The notes under the pieces are model-generated. The model did not search any database. It was not told the origin of the DNA and saw nothing but the letters and a program-made list of their open reading frames with translations. Both the position numbers and the translations under genes were made by a program. From contig DATNEW010000026.1 of the NCBI GenBank assembly GCA_035606695.1, positions 1 to 64,000 on the forward strand: a stretch of DNA of 64,000 nt, written 5' to 3'. Position 1 is the stretch's first letter; every line of letters begins with the position of its first letter. This DNA is from Gemmatimonadaceae bacterium (lineage in GTDB: Bacteria > Gemmatimonadota > Gemmatimonadetes > Gemmatimonadales > Gemmatimonadaceae). This document shows positions 17,942-25,936 of this stretch, in pieces.

Positions 17942-18517
17942 ATGTCTCGTCGTCTTGCGTTCGTGAGTTTGCTGTTGTGCGCGATCGGGGCTGGTGCGCG
18001 CGGGCAGGCGGCGCCCGACCCGATCTTGTGCTGGTCCACGCGGAGCTTGGGCTCGAGCCCGCATCTCGTGGTCGACCTCCGGCTCAAATCCGGCAACGGC
18101 AACCGCGTGCCGTCCGACGATGATGCCCGGGCGGTCACGGCGCTTGGCGGCACCGTGCTTCACCGGTTCAATGTGGCCGTACTCCGGGCATCGCTGGATA
18201 CCATCGCACTTCGGCATCTGCTTGCTGATCGCACCGGCGGCGCCGACGTCGCATATCCAGTCGCTGATACCGCGCGTCACGATGTTCGCGTTCAGATCTT
18301 CTACGTTCGCGAGCTCACTGCCGCCGATGACTCGATGCTCGTCACGATGGGTGCGACTGGACTCCGGCGGCCTCCGAACTCTCGAAACATTTCGGTGACC
18401 GTTCCGGATTCGGTGGTTCCGGCGATTGCCCGGCTTCCCGCCGTCACCTTCGTCCGCGCCCAGGCAATGGTTTGCGCGGTCGTGGAGGGCGCCAGGACGG
18501 TGCGTCGCCCCTACTGA
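17942..18517 (+). CDS. Secreted protein of unknown function
   Basis: 191 residues; signal peptide LAFVSLLLCAIGAGARGQ with cleavage near GQA. The mature part is beta-rich (HLVVDLRLKSGNG, HRFNVAVLRASLD, DVRVQIFYVREL, VTVPDSVVPAIARLPAV). Alternation of hydrophobic strands and one Cys at each end hint at a small disulfide-closed domain. The 210 bp before it contain a short frame MRIGTTLGFVPYGT that could be a remnant of another gene. Confidence 0.6.
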   Translation: MSRRLAFVSLLLCAIGAGARGQAAPDPILCWSTRSLGSSPHLVVDLRLKSGNGNRVPSDDDARAVTALGGTVLHRFNVAVLRASLDTIALRHLLADRTGGADVAYPVADTARHDVRVQIFYVRELTAADDSMLVTMGATGLRRPPNSRNISVTVPDSVVPAIARLPAVTFVRAQAMVCAVVEGARTVRRPY

Positions 18518-18602
18518 ATCCTTCGCGACGTCGCCGCGCGGTGAGGCGGCCGTGAGCAGATGAAACGTCAAAGTCATTAGCGTACTTGAATAACCAATCC
18601 CA

Positions 18603-19163
18603 ATGCGACCCCTCCGCTATTCCATCAACGTCACGCTCGACGGATGCTGCGATCATCAGGGCATCCCGCCCGACGAAGAACTGGTCCGTCACCACACCCG
18701 GAACCTCGAGCGGGCCGACGCGCTCCTGTTTGGCCGCGTGATCTACGAGATGATGGAGACCGCGTGGCGAGGTCCGGTTCCACCAGGAACGAGGCCTGAT
18801 TGGATGGAGCCGTTCGCGCGAACGATCGATGCGGCGAAGAAGTATGTCGTGTCGAGCACACTCGACCGCGTCGACTGGAACGCGGAGCTCGTGCGCGGAG
18901 ATCTCGCGAACGCCGTTCAACAGCTCAAACGAGAGCCGGGAAAGGGACTGTTCGTTTCCGGCGTGAAGCTTCCGTTGGCGCTGGCCGAGCTGGGACTGAT
19001 CGACGAGTATGAATTCGTGGTGCAGCCCAGACTCGTGGGCCATGGGCCGACGTTGTTCGCGGGGCTCTCGAAGTACATCGACTTGAAGCTCGTCAGTCGG
19101 CTGGAGTTTCGCTCCGGAGCGGTGGCGATGCGCTATGAGCCGCGTCCTCCCGTCGTTCCGTGA
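18603..19163 (+). CDS. Dihydrofolate-reductase-like (RibD C-terminal) protein
   Basis: 186 residues of the RibD C-terminal/DHFR-like fold, a NADPH-dependent reductase family. Family marks: MRPLRYSINVTLDGCCDH at the start, DALLFGRVIYEMMETAW, KKYVVSSTL, GLFVSGVKLPLALAELGLID, and VQPRLVGHGPTLFAG. Typically stand-alone in soil bacteria with unknown substrate. Overlaps the next gene: TGA at 19161-19163 lies within GTGA. Confidence 0.85.
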   Translation: MRPLRYSINVTLDGCCDHQGIPPDEELVRHHTRNLERADALLFGRVIYEMMETAWRGPVPPGTRPDWMEPFARTIDAAKKYVVSSTLDRVDWNAELVRGDLANAVQQLKREPGKGLFVSGVKLPLALAELGLIDEYEFVVQPRLVGHGPTLFAGLSKYIDLKLVSRLEFRSGAVAMRYEPRPPVVP

Positions 19164-19660
19164 AAATGTTCCTGCGTTCGTGTATCGCACTGTCGTTAGC
19201 ACTGTCGGTCGCGTCGGTCGTGTCGGCGCAGCAGTCCAAGCCATCGGCGCAAGTCGCCGTCGTTCTGCGATTGTACGCCGACTACGCGTGCGAGGCCGTC
19301 GTTGAACCGTTCTGCGACGCGCAGCACGAGCTCGTCGACCAGCCGCGCGCCGTCCTTGCCAGGTATTTCGACGACCGTCTTGTGCGCCTGTGGTTGACCG
19401 ACCGAGCCCGCGCCGTCCGCACTCGCGAGGTCGGCAATCTCGATTTTTCGCCGATCTGGGATTCGCAGGACGCCACTGGCAGCGTGGTACGCATCGTACC
19501 GACCGCGGATCCAACGATCGTCGACGCCAAGGTGTACCACGGATCGATGTCCCAGGAATCCGACCTTCGGTACACACTCATCAAGACGACCGCGGGCTGG
19601 CGGATTCACGACATCGCGCGAGGGACGGATTGGTCCCTGGTCGCTCTTCTATCGAAATAG
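19160..19660 (+). CDS. Secreted protein, DUF3828/NTF2-like
   Basis: 166 residues, signal peptide ending near VSAQQ. Mature part: VVLRLYADYACEAV, ARYFDDRLVRLWLTDRARAV, SVVRIVPTADPTIVDAKVYH, and the closing strand LIKTTAGWRIHDIARG, which is the usual ending of NTF2-like DUF3828 domains. Starts at GTG overlapping the previous stop or at ATG 19166. Periplasmic, function unknown. Confidence 0.65.
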   Translation: MKMFLRSCIALSLALSVASVVSAQQSKPSAQVAVVLRLYADYACEAVVEPFCDAQHELVDQPRAVLARYFDDRLVRLWLTDRARAVRTREVGNLDFSPIWDSQDATGSVVRIVPTADPTIVDAKVYHGSMSQESDLRYTLIKTTAGWRIHDIARGTDWSLVALLSK

Positions 19661-19787
19661 CGGTAGCTTCTCCGTCGATGGCGCGAGGCTGCGTCTTCCA
19701 CCTCATGGAAGAACACCGTGGCGCACGTGATTCCCACTTCCTGGGTCATGTTTTCGGAGCCACCATCATCGTGCAGTACCCGCGCCC

Positions 19788-20264
19788 TTGAGCATAGTCA
19801 TACGGCCGTTCTCCCCAAGCGACGCACTCGCCGTGTCGACGCTGATCGCGGTCACGATGCGTCGTTCGAACGCAACCGACTATCCGGCCGAGCGTCTGGA
19901 AGCGCTCATCGCGTATTTCACGCCTGAAAAGCTTCGCGTGCTGGCGCAGGAACGAGACTGCCTCGTTGCGGTATCGCATGACGAGGTGATCGGAACCGCT
20001 GCTCGAGACAACGAGGAGCTCGCGACGTTCTTTGTGCATCCGGACTGGCAGGAGCGAGGCGTTGGTACGCGGTTGCTCGATGAGCTGGAACGCAACGCGC
20101 ATGAACTTGGAATAAAACAATTGCGCGTCGACGCGAGCATTACAGGCGCGAGTTTCTATGAGCGTCGTGGGTATCGGCGGACCGGAGCGATTCTCGCCGG
20201 GACGGCCGGGCCGCAGATCACGTTGACGAAGGAGATAACGAAGCCATTGGATGCCGACCGTTGA
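19788..20264 (+). CDS. GNAT-family N-acetyltransferase
   Basis: 158 residues, start at TTG (SIVIRPFSPSDALAV). Acetyl-CoA binding region: ATFFVHPDWQERGVGTRLLD, then LRVDASITGASFYERRGYRR, with the conserved Q/R-x-x-G-x-G/A loop (QERGVG). Substrate unknown. It stands alone with 120 bp upstream and 66 bp downstream. Confidence 0.85.
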   Translation: MSIVIRPFSPSDALAVSTLIAVTMRRSNATDYPAERLEALIAYFTPEKLRVLAQERDCLVAVSHDEVIGTAARDNEELATFFVHPDWQERGVGTRLLDELERNAHELGIKQLRVDASITGASFYERRGYRRTGAILAGTAGPQITLTKEITKPLDADR

Positions 20265-20330
20265 CGCCGGCTCACGACACGCACTGCTGACAAGAATTTA
20301 TCTCTCGCCCAACTCCCACTCGAGACCCGC

Positions 20331-20885
20331 ATGACTCCAATCGCGTTGGCGCTGCCGATACTCGCGGCCACGGTCGTGGTGTTCGTCCTGTCGATGCTCA
20401 TTCAGATGGCGCCGTGGCACAAGCACGACTTCGACAACGTGCCGGATGACGACGCGGTCCTGAACGCGATACGCCAGCTCAACATTCCGCCCGGCGACTA
20501 CTGCGTGCCGAGCCCGCGTCTGCCGGACGGACGGCGCAATCCCGACTTCGTCGACAAGTGGGCGGCAGGACCGAGCGTGACGATGACCGTGATTCCGCCA
20601 AGCGCGAACATGGGTCGCTACATGGGGCAATGGTTTGCGTTCACGCTGCTCGTGGCGGCGATCGCCGGCTGGGTCACCTGTACGATCGTCGAGCGTTCCA
20701 ACAGCAGGCACGCGGTCTTCCACTACGGCGCGATCATCACACTTCTCTGCTATTCACTCGGCGCGTGGCCGATCTCGATCTGGTATCATCGCAAATGGTC
20801 GACCGCGTTCAAGAGCGCGTTCGACGCAATTCTGTACGGTGTGGCGACGGGGTTGGTATTCGTCTGGCTGTGGCCGAAGATGTAG
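20331..20885 (+). CDS. Membrane protein of unknown function
   Basis: 184 residues, three to four membrane helices: an N-terminal one (LALPILAATVVVFVLSML), then a roughly 75-residue soluble loop with a His-rich start (PWHKHDF), then GQWFAFTLLVAAIAGWVTC, HYGAIITLLCYSLGAWPI and FDAILYGVATGLVFVWLW. I recall similar proteins in other Gemmatimonadota-like genomes without a role. Confidence 0.6.
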   Translation: MTPIALALPILAATVVVFVLSMLIQMAPWHKHDFDNVPDDDAVLNAIRQLNIPPGDYCVPSPRLPDGRRNPDFVDKWAAGPSVTMTVIPPSANMGRYMGQWFAFTLLVAAIAGWVTCTIVERSNSRHAVFHYGAIITLLCYSLGAWPISIWYHRKWSTAFKSAFDAILYGVATGLVFVWLWPKM

Positions 20886-20886
20886 C

Positions 20887-21297
20887 ATGGCCATTCGCCT
20901 CGCCGGCCGTGTTCAACGCGGAAAGGGAGATGCATCTCGATGGCTGAGTCGCTTCAACGCCGCGTATTCCGGCAAGACCGGCATGCCCATCTTTCCTGGT
21001 TCCCTGAACCTGGCGTTGTCCGCCTCCTTCGATTGGTTCGCGCCGGAAATCGAGTCGCGAACGGTTTGGTTTGACCGCAGCGAGTACGGAGGCGAGCGCG
21101 ATATTCTGCTCGTTCCGTGTGTGTTGCTCGGTCTCCGTCGCGAGCCGGGATGGCTCTGGACGCCCACCACCGCGGCCCGAGAGCGGCCGGATCCATGGGT
21201 CATTGAGATCATCGCCGCCATCAATCTCCGTCAGACCTACGGACTCCGCGATGGCGACGTGGTCGAAGTGGAGTTGGTCGAAAGATTGGAGACGTGA
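20887..21297 (+). CDS. DUF120-like (CTP-dependent riboflavin kinase type) domain
   Basis: 136 residues. AIRLAGRVQRGKGDASRWLS followed by Y-x-x-x-x-G-MPIFPGSLNLAL matches the archaeal-type riboflavin kinase domain, where the G-x-V-x-x-G-x-G start and the P-G-T/S-L-N-L loop are signatures. Family knowledge: these enzymes use CTP to phosphorylate riboflavin to FMN. The last part (VIEIIAAINLRQTYGLRDGD, VVEVELVE) fits its end. An N-terminal regulator domain seen in some archaea is absent. Begins one base after the stop of the previous gene. Confidence 0.65.
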   Translation: MAIRLAGRVQRGKGDASRWLSRFNAAYSGKTGMPIFPGSLNLALSASFDWFAPEIESRTVWFDRSEYGGERDILLVPCVLLGLRREPGWLWTPTTAARERPDPWVIEIIAAINLRQTYGLRDGDVVEVELVERLET

Positions 21298-21298
21298 A

Positions 21299-21681
21299 AT
21301 GCGCGTTATCCGGCACCTCCCTCCGGAGATTCGAACCGAGCGCCTCGTACTTCGGCGCCAACATCCCGACGACGCGCCGCTGATCAAGGCCGCCGTCGAC
21401 TCGAGTCTCGCACATCTGCAATCGTCCGTTGCATGGGCGCAAACAGCGCCGGAGCCACTGCCGACTTTGGCCGCACGCCTTGCCGCGTCTGCCGCAGCAT
21501 TCGACGCCGGAACTGCGTGGTATGTCACGATCCCGCGAACGTCGCGAGCGAAGGCGTCCCGCGACGACTTGGCTTTCGCTGCGTCGGACTAGTCGCTGAC
21601 GCCGTGTTGCCCGGCCGTCAGGCCGCCGATGGCTCGCCCCGCCCCGAAACGAAGATCTGGGTTCTCGAACGCGGCACATAG
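21299..21681 (+). pseudogene. GNAT acetyltransferase remnant with internal deletion
   Basis: The first 75 codons are a typical RimJ-type start (RTERLVLRRQHPDDAPLIKA, then AAFDAGTAWYVTI). Directly after, in a frame one base away, comes the C-terminal part (DPANVASEGVPRRLGFRCVG, ending RPETKIWVLERG). The middle, including the acetyl-CoA loop, is missing: about 60-70 residues. The deletion joint lies near 21525-21535. No functional protein is expected. Confidence 0.75.
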
Positions 21682-21797
21682 CCGTACTTCGTCGATCGCG
21701 CATTTGCCGAGGTTCCCGTCCATAGCGATATTCGCGCGTCTCCAATCGGACTCACACCATCAGCTCGAGCTCCACAGACGGCGAGAACGCCGGCGGC

Positions 21798-22544
21798 GTG
21801 CCGCTGGACTTCAACGGCCGCGTCGCGATCGTCACCGGCGCCGCGCGCGGATTGGGCCGCGCCGTCGCCGAGCGATTGTACGAGCGCGGTGCGGCGCTGG
21901 CGGTCAACGTTCGCGACGCGACTCGCGCCGAGTCATTGGCGGCGTCGCTGGGCGATCGTGCACTGGCGGTGCCGGGCGACATTGCCGCCGACGGAGTGCC
22001 CAACGAGATCGTCCGCCGCACGCTCGACCGCTTCGGCCGTATCGACATCCTCGTCAACAACGCCGCCTTCGCGCGCTCGACGCGCTTTCCAAATCTCTCG
22101 GCGCAGGAATTTCGTGATGCGCTCGAGGTGAACCTCGTCGCGCCATTTCTGTTCACGAAGGCCGTGCTGCCAACGATGCAGGCGCAGCGTTACGGACGCA
22201 TCATCAACATTTCCTCGTCAGCGGGCCGCATGGTCAGCACGTTGGGCGGCGCGCACTACACGGCATCGAAGGCCGGGCTGCTCGGGTTGACGCGTGCCGC
22301 CGCGAAAGAGCTGGGCAAATTCGGCATCACGGTGAACGCGGTGTGCCCGGGCATGATCGACACGGAGCTGACGCACGAGAACGCGACACCGGACCTCCTC
22401 GAGCGTCTCGCCGCGAGCTATCCCGTTCCGCGGCTCGGGACCGCGCTGGAAGTTGCCGACCTCATTTGCTTCGCCGCGTCCGAGGCGGCGGGCTACATCA
22501 CCGGAACGTCGCTCGATATCAACGGCGGCGATCTGATGATGTAA
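21798..22544 (+). CDS. Short-chain dehydrogenase/reductase (FabG-like)
   Basis: 248 residues from GTG. Cofactor loop VTGAARGLGRA, NAG motif as NNAAF, catalytic Ser in INISSSAG, and Y-x-x-x-K as HYTASKAGLLGL; ends with YITGTSLDINGGDLMM as in FabG-type enzymes. Arg at RDATRAESL suggests NADPH preference. Not in a fatty-acid operon, so an unspecified ketone/alcohol oxidoreductase is most likely. Confidence 0.9.
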   Translation: MPLDFNGRVAIVTGAARGLGRAVAERLYERGAALAVNVRDATRAESLAASLGDRALAVPGDIAADGVPNEIVRRTLDRFGRIDILVNNAAFARSTRFPNLSAQEFRDALEVNLVAPFLFTKAVLPTMQAQRYGRIINISSSAGRMVSTLGGAHYTASKAGLLGLTRAAAKELGKFGITVNAVCPGMIDTELTHENATPDLLERLAASYPVPRLGTALEVADLICFAASEAAGYITGTSLDINGGDLMM

Positions 22545-22550
22545 CATTTC

Positions 22551-22556
22551 TATAAT
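22551..22556 (+). promoter_or_regulatory. TATAAT -10 element, possible leaderless start
   Basis: A perfect TATAAT just 8 bp before the ATG of the transporter gene in an otherwise GC-rich context. Transcription would begin at or next to the ATG. No good -35 box is seen at the usual distance. Confidence 0.4.
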
Positions 22557-22564
22557 ACTAATAT

Positions 22565-23824
22565 ATGAAAGAAAGTACACGCGTGCTCGTGGCGTTGGGC
22601 GCCGCGGTCGGCGCCGGCGCGCTCATCGCCGCGTCGGGCAGCAAGTCGTTGCTCGGCGTGGCCGACGCGATCGCACCGGTGGGCACGCTCTGGGTGAACG
22701 CCATTCGAATGACGGTCATTCCACTGGTGGTGGCGCTCCTCATCACCGGCATCGCGTCGGCGACCGACATCGGCGCGATCGGCCGCATCGGCGGCCGGAC
22801 CATCATCGTGTTCGCGCTGCTGCTGGCCGGGACCGCGGCGATCGTCGTTCCGCTCGCGCCGTCGTTGTTCGCGCTGCTGCCGCTTCCGTCGACCGCGGGG
22901 GCGAAGGCCTTGCCGGCAGGCGCCGCCGAGGCGGCGACTCAACTGGCGGCGGGCGGGCAGAGCTCGAGTTTCAGCGCGTGGCTCACGTCGTTGATTCCGT
23001 CGAATCCCATCGCCGCCGCGGCAAGCGGCGCGATGGTGCCGCTCATTCTATTCACCCTGATCCTCGCCATCGCGATCGCGCGCAGCCCCGAGTCCACGCG
23101 CACACCCCTCGTTGATTTTGCGCGCGCCCTGGGCGACGCGATGCTACGCGTCGTGCGATGGGTCGTGCTCGTCGCGCCGATCGGTGTCTTCGCGCTGGTG
23201 CTGCCGCTGGCCGCGCATCTCGGCGGCGCGGTCGCCGGCGCGATCGGCGTGTACATCGCGGCATACTCGCTCGCGAGCATCGCGGTCGTAGTGCTCGTCT
23301 ACCCGGTCGTGGCGGTGTTCGGCGGATTGTCCGTCGGCCGCTTCGCTCGTGCGGCGCTTCCCGCGCAACTCATCGCGTTCAGCTCGAGCTCGTCGATCGC
23401 ATCGCTTCCCGCACTGATCGAGAGCGGTGAGCGCGGGCTCGCACTCCCGAGCCGCATCACGGGATTTGTATTGCCGTTCGCGGTGTCGACGTTCAAGCTG
23501 GCCGCGCCGGTGTCGTGGACGATCGGCGCGCTGTTCGTCGGTTGGTTCTACGGCATTCCGCTCCATGCGCGCGAGCTCGCGACGGTCGCCTTCGCCGCGG
23601 TGTTCCTGGCGTTCGCGGCGCCGGGCGTGCCGCGCGGCGCGTTCATCATGCTCACGCCGTTGTTCCTGGCGATCGGATTGCCCGCGGAAGGCATTGGCAT
23701 CCTGATCGCCGTGGATGCGCTGCCGGACACGTTCGCGACGGTGCTCAACGTGACGGGCGATCTCGCGGCCGCGGTGCTGGTGGCGCGGGGCGATCGCCAG
23801 TCAGCGCCGCTTGCCGAGGCGTGA
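22565..23824 (+). CDS. Dicarboxylate/amino acid:cation symporter (DAACS)
   Basis: 419 residues, hydrophobic throughout, the glutamate-transporter-homologue fold. Marks: VNAIRMTVIPLVVALLITGI (TM3), the serine-rich hairpin IAFSSSSSIASLPALIES (HP1), VLPFAVSTFKLAAPV (TM7), and PAEGIGILIAVDALPDTFAT near the substrate site, where NMDGT and D-x-x-R motifs usually lie. FAVSTFKLAA replaces NMDGTALY and the C-terminal D-MXRT motif is VDALPDTFATVLN, so substrate or coupling ions may differ from GltP. Confidence 0.85.
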   Translation: MKESTRVLVALGAAVGAGALIAASGSKSLLGVADAIAPVGTLWVNAIRMTVIPLVVALLITGIASATDIGAIGRIGGRTIIVFALLLAGTAAIVVPLAPSLFALLPLPSTAGAKALPAGAAEAATQLAAGGQSSSFSAWLTSLIPSNPIAAAASGAMVPLILFTLILAIAIARSPESTRTPLVDFARALGDAMLRVVRWVVLVAPIGVFALVLPLAAHLGGAVAGAIGVYIAAYSLASIAVVVLVYPVVAVFGGLSVGRFARAALPAQLIAFSSSSSIASLPALIESGERGLALPSRITGFVLPFAVSTFKLAAPVSWTIGALFVGWFYGIPLHARELATVAFAAVFLAFAAPGVPRGAFIMLTPLFLAIGLPAEGIGILIAVDALPDTFATVLNVTGDLAAAVLVARGDRQSAPLAEA

Positions 23825-23907
23825 TCGCGCGGGCACGGGTGTACGCTGTCTGGAGGGTTCTCCATCGTGGACGTATCATTGCCGGACGTGGTCAAGAAGG
23901 AGAGAAT

Positions 23908-25145
23908 GTGCTCACTTCGCAGTCGATTGTTGAATGGTTCGCGCCGCCCGAGCTCTCGCGCCCCGACCTCCGGCAGCGCGCGCACACGCTCTGGACCCTG
24001 TCGTGGCGGTTCTTCGCGGTGATCACGCTGCTGCTCGGCATCGCGGTCCTCATCGAACCGTACACGGCGGCTCGGCGCGCCACCACCATCGGGGCGGTCG
24101 GTGCACTCATGGCCGTGTTGCATGCGATCAGTCGCGGAGGTCGTCCCGTGGTCGCGAGTTGGATGCTCGTGACCGGCCTCTCCGCCATCGTCACGCAACG
24201 CGCGTGGGTCACGGGAGGGATTCACTCGCCCGTGGCCGTGTTCTACGTGCTCTTCATCGTCATGGCGGGCGTTCTGCTTGGACGTCGCGGTGGACTCGCG
24301 ACCGCCGCGGTGTGCGCAGTCGGCGCGATTGTCCTCACCGCTGGTACGGCGTTCGCCGGGTCGGCGCCGGGAACAGGCGTCGGCTCAGCGCTCGGAGGAT
24401 TTGTCTTCGCGATGCTCGCGATCGGCCTCGCGCTCATCCTGCAGGCATCGGCGACCGCGGGAACACGGCGCGGAAGTCTCGACGTCGATGCCGTTCACAT
24501 GGTCGTCGGCGACATGCGGTCGCCGATGCAGATCGTGCTCTCGAGCCTCGAGGTGCTGCGGCGGCGTCTCACCGGTGAATACGCGACTGACGTCGAGGCG
24601 GCGATCGGTGGAGTCCGAAGTCTCTGCGTCGCATCACCAACTGCCTGCTCGACGTCAGCCGGCTCCAGGCGCGGCGCATGCCCATCCGGCGGTCGCTCAC
24701 TGACCTGTCCGTGCTGGCGGACGCGGTGGTTTCCGTCGTCCGCGTTGCCGACCCATCGAGTGACATCGCCGTCGAAACGCGCGGCGATCCGACGTTTCAC
24801 TGTGATTTCGAGCTCACGCGGCGCGTCGTCGAGAATCTCGTGAGCAACGCCGTGAAGGTCACGCGGGTCGGCGGGCGGGTGCGCGTCGTGATCTCGGGTT
24901 CGCGGGAGCGCGCGTTCATCTCGGTCACCGATGAAGGGCCGACGATTCCGATGGACCAGCGCGCTCACGTGTTCGAGCCTTATCGCGGCGACCGGCTATG
25001 GAATGCCGCGGGTGATGAGGCGTCGGGACTGAGCCTGGCGTTCTGTCGTCTCGCCGTCGAGGCGCAAGGCGGAACAATCCGGATCGAGAACGGTACGCCG
25101 CGAGGGAACGTGTTCGTCGTCGAGCTGTTGCGGTCGCAGCGGTAG
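23908..25145 (+). pseudogene. Degenerate histidine kinase, frameshifted
   Basis: GTG start behind AAGGAG. Six or so membrane helices (FFAVITLLLGIAVLI to FVFAMLAIGLALILQA), then a HisKA-like stretch MVVGDMRSPMQIVLSSLEVL in which Gly stands where the phospho-acceptor His should be. Near 24627 the frame breaks: AAIGGVRS continues one frame away as LRRITNCLLDVSRLQARR. Removing one CT from TCTCT restores it. The ATPase part keeps the N-box ENLVSNAVKV and DEGPTIP but the G2 loop is weak (ASGLSLAF). Either a real pseudogene or a sequence error in an already His-less kinase. Confidence 0.75.
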
Positions 25146-25196
25146 CCCTCCCCGAGCTGGCCCGTAGACTCACCCGGTCCGTGTCCATCGCCACGC

Positions 25197-25877
25197 ATGT
25201 TTAGAGTATTCGCACGGATCATCGCCGACGCACTCGTCATCGCGACCACGTTGTTCGTCGCGGCCGGCACGCTCGCCTGGCAGCGCGCCTGGATTCTTCT
25301 CGCCGTCCTCGTCGTCGTGAGGGCGTTGAGCGCGATCGCGATCTTCCGCGTCAATCCCGCCCTCCTCGCCGAACGGGCGACCGTGCTCATCCACCGCGAT
25401 CAACCCTGGATCGACAAGCTGGTCCTGTTCGCCTTCATGGGGACCGCGTTCGTCGCCGTGCCCGTCATCGATTCGCTCGACGTCTTTGGCTGGCACGTAT
25501 TGCCGATTCCATCCGTCCCGGTCGCGAGTATCGGCCTGCTGTTGTTCACCTTCGGTTGGATACTCATTGCCATAGCGCTTCGCACGAACGCGTTCGCGGC
25601 GACGGTCGTGCGTCTCCAGCATGAACGACAGCACACGGTGGTCGACAGCGGCATCTACGGCTTCATTCGCCACCCCATGTACGCCGGCAATCCGTTGGTG
25701 AATGTCGGTCTCAGCGTGTGGCTGGGATCGTACGCGGCGGCGCTGTTCGCGGTCGTTCCACTCGCGCTCTTGATCGTGAGGATCGGACTCGAGGAGCGGT
25801 TTCTCCGGCGCGAGTTGCCCGGGTACCATGAGTACACGACGCGCGTCCCCTACCGGCTGATTCCGCGTCTGTGGTGA
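25197..25877 (+). CDS. Isoprenylcysteine carboxyl methyltransferase (ICMT/PEMT) family
   Basis: 226 residues with about five membrane helices. The C-terminal S-adenosylmethionine region is typical: DSGIYGFIRHPMYAGNPLVN, then EERFLRRELPGYHEYTTRVP with the E-E-x-x-L and P-G-Y-x-x-Y motifs. Bacterial members methylate lipids or small hydrophobic substrates; the true substrate is unknown. It lies 60 bp before the glycosyltransferase/prenyl synthase cluster and could modify its product. Confidence 0.85.
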   Translation: MFRVFARIIADALVIATTLFVAAGTLAWQRAWILLAVLVVVRALSAIAIFRVNPALLAERATVLIHRDQPWIDKLVLFAFMGTAFVAVPVIDSLDVFGWHVLPIPSVPVASIGLLLFTFGWILIAIALRTNAFAATVVRLQHERQHTVVDSGIYGFIRHPMYAGNPLVNVGLSVWLGSYAAALFAVVPLALLIVRIGLEERFLRRELPGYHEYTTRVPYRLIPRLW

Positions 25878-25936
25878 ACCGCGGCCGCGACTAACCCGCC
25901 GCGGTTCGCTTCCTCTCCTGAATTCAGCAAACACTA

